From NCBI GenBank assembly GCA_020186115.1, contig WSYJ01000163.1, forward strand, positions 124,001 through 188,000: a DNA stretch of 64,000 nt, read 5' to 3'. Positions 61,434 through 64,000 of the stretch are shown here, in pieces. The notes beneath the pieces were generated by a model. It worked only from the letters and a program-made list of their open reading frames with translations, was not told the origin of the DNA and ran no database searches. Position numbers and translations under genes: made by a program. The stretch is from Histomonas meleagridis (taxonomy: Eukaryota > Parabasalia > Tritrichomonadida > Dientamoebidae). Every line of letters begins with the position of its first letter. The first letter of the stretch is position 1.

Positions 61434-64000
61434 AATAACAAATAAATATTAAACGCATAATGCATAAAATATTGAATTATTATTAATATGAATAATAAAT
61501 AAAAGCGTATACATAAAAAGAAAATTAATTTATTGATTTGAGTCGATAATAATCAAATATTATAATCAGCAAAATCAATTAATTCATATAATATTTCATA
61601 AATAGCTCAATAAATCAAATATAATATATTCTATTTAAATCCAATTAAATTTTATAAAAATAATTTGTTTAAATATATTTGTAATCGAATAAATTATGAT
61701 TATTGATATCTAGACATCTAGCTTATAAAAAAAATTAATAATATAATTTCATAATATAGAATGAATGGATTTTAATATATATCAAAAAATATATGAGGGT
61801 CAATTTTAATTGACTCACATATCTCTACATCAAATGAATAAATAATATTTTGAATAATATTATTTTATTATATAAGATGTGTGTATTAATAAACTAGAAT
61901 TAAAGTTTTTAAACTTTTATTTGATAATGAAAAAAATTTGTTTGAAATTTTGGTGATGACCAAAATTTCATTGAAAAAAAAAAAAAAAATCATGGTTGAA
62001 TTTATGTCAATTTTATAATTAAATATCTCATCCTCATTTATTTAGAATATAAAATCATGTATGTAGTATTAAATAATCTAGTTAGAGAAAATTATATATG
62101 CATAAGAAATTTAAAAAATGATTTGTAAAAAATGCAAAAAAAGTGAATTTATCATACTTATTCCAGTATACTAATGAAATGGACGACAGTAACTTAATTG
62201 AGTCATTTACATAGATCTTCCCAAAATATTCATATGTAAGTACAAAAAACATATTATTTAAATATTAGGCAATACATAAAATATATTTAAAAGTTTTCAA
62301 GTATGCTTTGTACTATATGGAATATGTTCGAAAGCTGATCCCATATAAATTAACTGTTGTTAGAAGAAATGAAATGATACAACATTCAAATGAATTTTGA
62401 GAAATATTGATGAAAGTTAGAAAGAAGTTTTTTATTTATATTATAACAAATGAAAGTCTAATGTTATATTTAAAGTATGAAAGTTATTAAATTATGTTTT
62501 CAGCTAATAAAGTTCTCATCCGTAACTCAATGTTAATTATATATAACAATTTATGTTTGCAACTCTACTTGATGAAAATACCCTTTTATTTCACATTATA
62601 ACTGCAGTTATTTCACTTGTTTGAGTAAATAGTCATAAATTATCTAAAAATATAATCATTTAAGAGAATTTCTTATACAAAAATCGATACATTAACTTTA
62701 AGGTGTTTTATATAAATTCAATTATATTATGATAAAATAAGATATTTATATATTCATAAAATCGAAATATATATTATTGATATATGAATAGGGGGTAAAT
62801 ATAAATTGATCTAAATACCCTAATTTCTGGTTAGTAAGAAAAAAGTTTTTAAATATTATCTGATTATGTAGAATATGTATATTAACATTTAATGCATCAG
62901 CATATTATAGTTTTATTTATATATAATTTATTTTTCTTGCCCAAAAAATTGGGTTATTATTCGGCAAAGCTTACAATAAAAACAAGCCTCATAATATATT
63001 GTAAATTACATAGGCAATATGTTTACGAATGTAAATATTCATATTCTTATGTTATTTATGGTGTTCAAATGTGTTTTCATATGTTATTTGATATTCTTAT
63101 GAAATATATATGTTTTCCTGTTCATTTGCTTTTTTCTATTATAAACTTATAATAATGTATAATGTATATTATAATTAATATATGTGTGGTACTAGTGTGC
63201 ATTGTGTGTGTATCGGTATGAACCATCATATTTTTTAACTCCTGTTTTCTTATTATTTTGTTAATAAAAAATTAAATTTCTGGCGATATATTATCAAAGA
63301 AATATTGTTCATTATAAATATGTGCCTTAATGAATATATTATGATATAAAAAGGATTTTTTATCAAATAGCATTATCAGCGTAAATTGTTATATAGAATT
63401 GACATTGAACGATGAATAGGTTCTTTATTAGTTAATAAATGTAATAATCATCACTTTCATATCTTAAATAGAACAGATGGTTCCCATTCATTATTATATA
63501 AATAAAAACCTTCTTATGAATCTTTATATGTATTTCTCAAAATTCATTTGAATGATGTACCATTTCATTATACCTAACTACCGTTATTTTTATATGGGGT
63601 TTACTTTCGAACATATTTTTATTTAATACACAGCATACATAAAAATATCCAAAATTATTTAATAGTGTCAGTCTTATATTACCCTAATATATTTTTTGGG
63701 ATTAGATAATCAATATTTAGAAAAGATCTTTGTAACTAGCTAAATCAAGTTACTATAGTGCATTTTATGAGTTTATTTGTATAGGCATGATAAATCCACT
63801 TTTTTGAATTTTTTACAAATCATCTTTGAAATTCTTATACATACATTATTTTTTCTTTTTTTTTTCTTCGATATTTCATATATGATTTTATTTTTTTTAT
63901 ATATGATGAAGAGATATTTAATTACGAAGTTTTGGACGAATTAGACCATTATTTTTTCGGACTTTTTTAAAGTGATTTAGGGAACTACGAAAATTTCTAA
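61434..64000. other. AT-rich DNA without recognised genes
   Basis: AT-rich throughout, with homopolymer runs (A16 near 61,975, T-rich near 63,850). An 86-codon ORF at 62,892-63,152 is low-complexity (I, Y, F, L) and has no recognisable family, so it is not called. Nothing else supported. Confidence 0.5.

Noticed and set aside
62892-63152. 86-codon ORF at the right end
   Set aside because: Low-complexity AT-driven composition, no initiator context, no recognisable family.

Overview
This AT-rich, intron-poor window most likely comes from a parabasalid (trichomonad) protist. The evidence is an initiator-binding-domain (IBD) protein, TCA-type initiator motifs 5-25 nt upstream of start codons, a small single-repeat Myb protein, and a dense set of Maverick/Polinton, Tc1/mariner, pogo, MULE, hAT and Merlin remnants. 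Species was not determined. The standard genetic code is used by the long host genes.

Host islands. Positions 1-14.7 kb carry a TRRAP/Tra1-like pseudokinase cut by the left window edge, a syntaxin (Qa-SNARE), tRNA-Ile(GAU), DNA polymerase epsilon subunit B, two small divergent genes (one resembling the N-terminus of splicing factor 1), a TMEM222/RTE1-family membrane protein, an MT-A70-like methyltransferase and a Myb protein. A second island at 40.5-43.0 kb holds the IBD protein, a Ras-like GTPase and a CUE-domain protein.

Maverick copy 1 (16,918-35,573) has clear ends: a 6-bp target duplication (AATATC), TIRs of about 450-490 bp, and a 77-nt GC-rich hairpin near each tip. It encodes a phage-tail-fibre-like protein, integrase, packaging ATPase, a 1980-residue protein-primed PolB with an unusual N-terminal extension, the major capsid protein, two small basic proteins sharing an MxWGxWNK start, a GC-rich chromodomain protein, and several unknown small proteins. 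Many of its genes carry single-base indels in A/T homopolymers, which could be decay or unpolished assembly.

Two rearranged Maverick fragments follow. One (47.1-50.8 kb) keeps the capsid end, with an in-frame deletion and a tandem duplication. The other (about 53.5-55.2 kb, possibly from 51.9 kb) lies in the opposite orientation and may include a Pif1-like helicase. Small chromodomain ORFs sit on both sides of the first fragment.

Between 43.2 and 46.3 kb is a nested pair: a tyrosine-recombinase gene bounded by hairpin-containing TIRs, whose left TIR is split by a pogo-like transposon with TA target duplication. From 55.2 kb onward the window holds MULE, mariner and Merlin remnants, then AT-rich DNA without recognisable genes.

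Maverick genes show two initiator classes. TCACTTCAY precedes PolB, the chromodomain gene and some small accessory genes. TCATTTTT-like sequences precede fibre, integrase, capsid and related genes. This may reflect two expression classes (inference).
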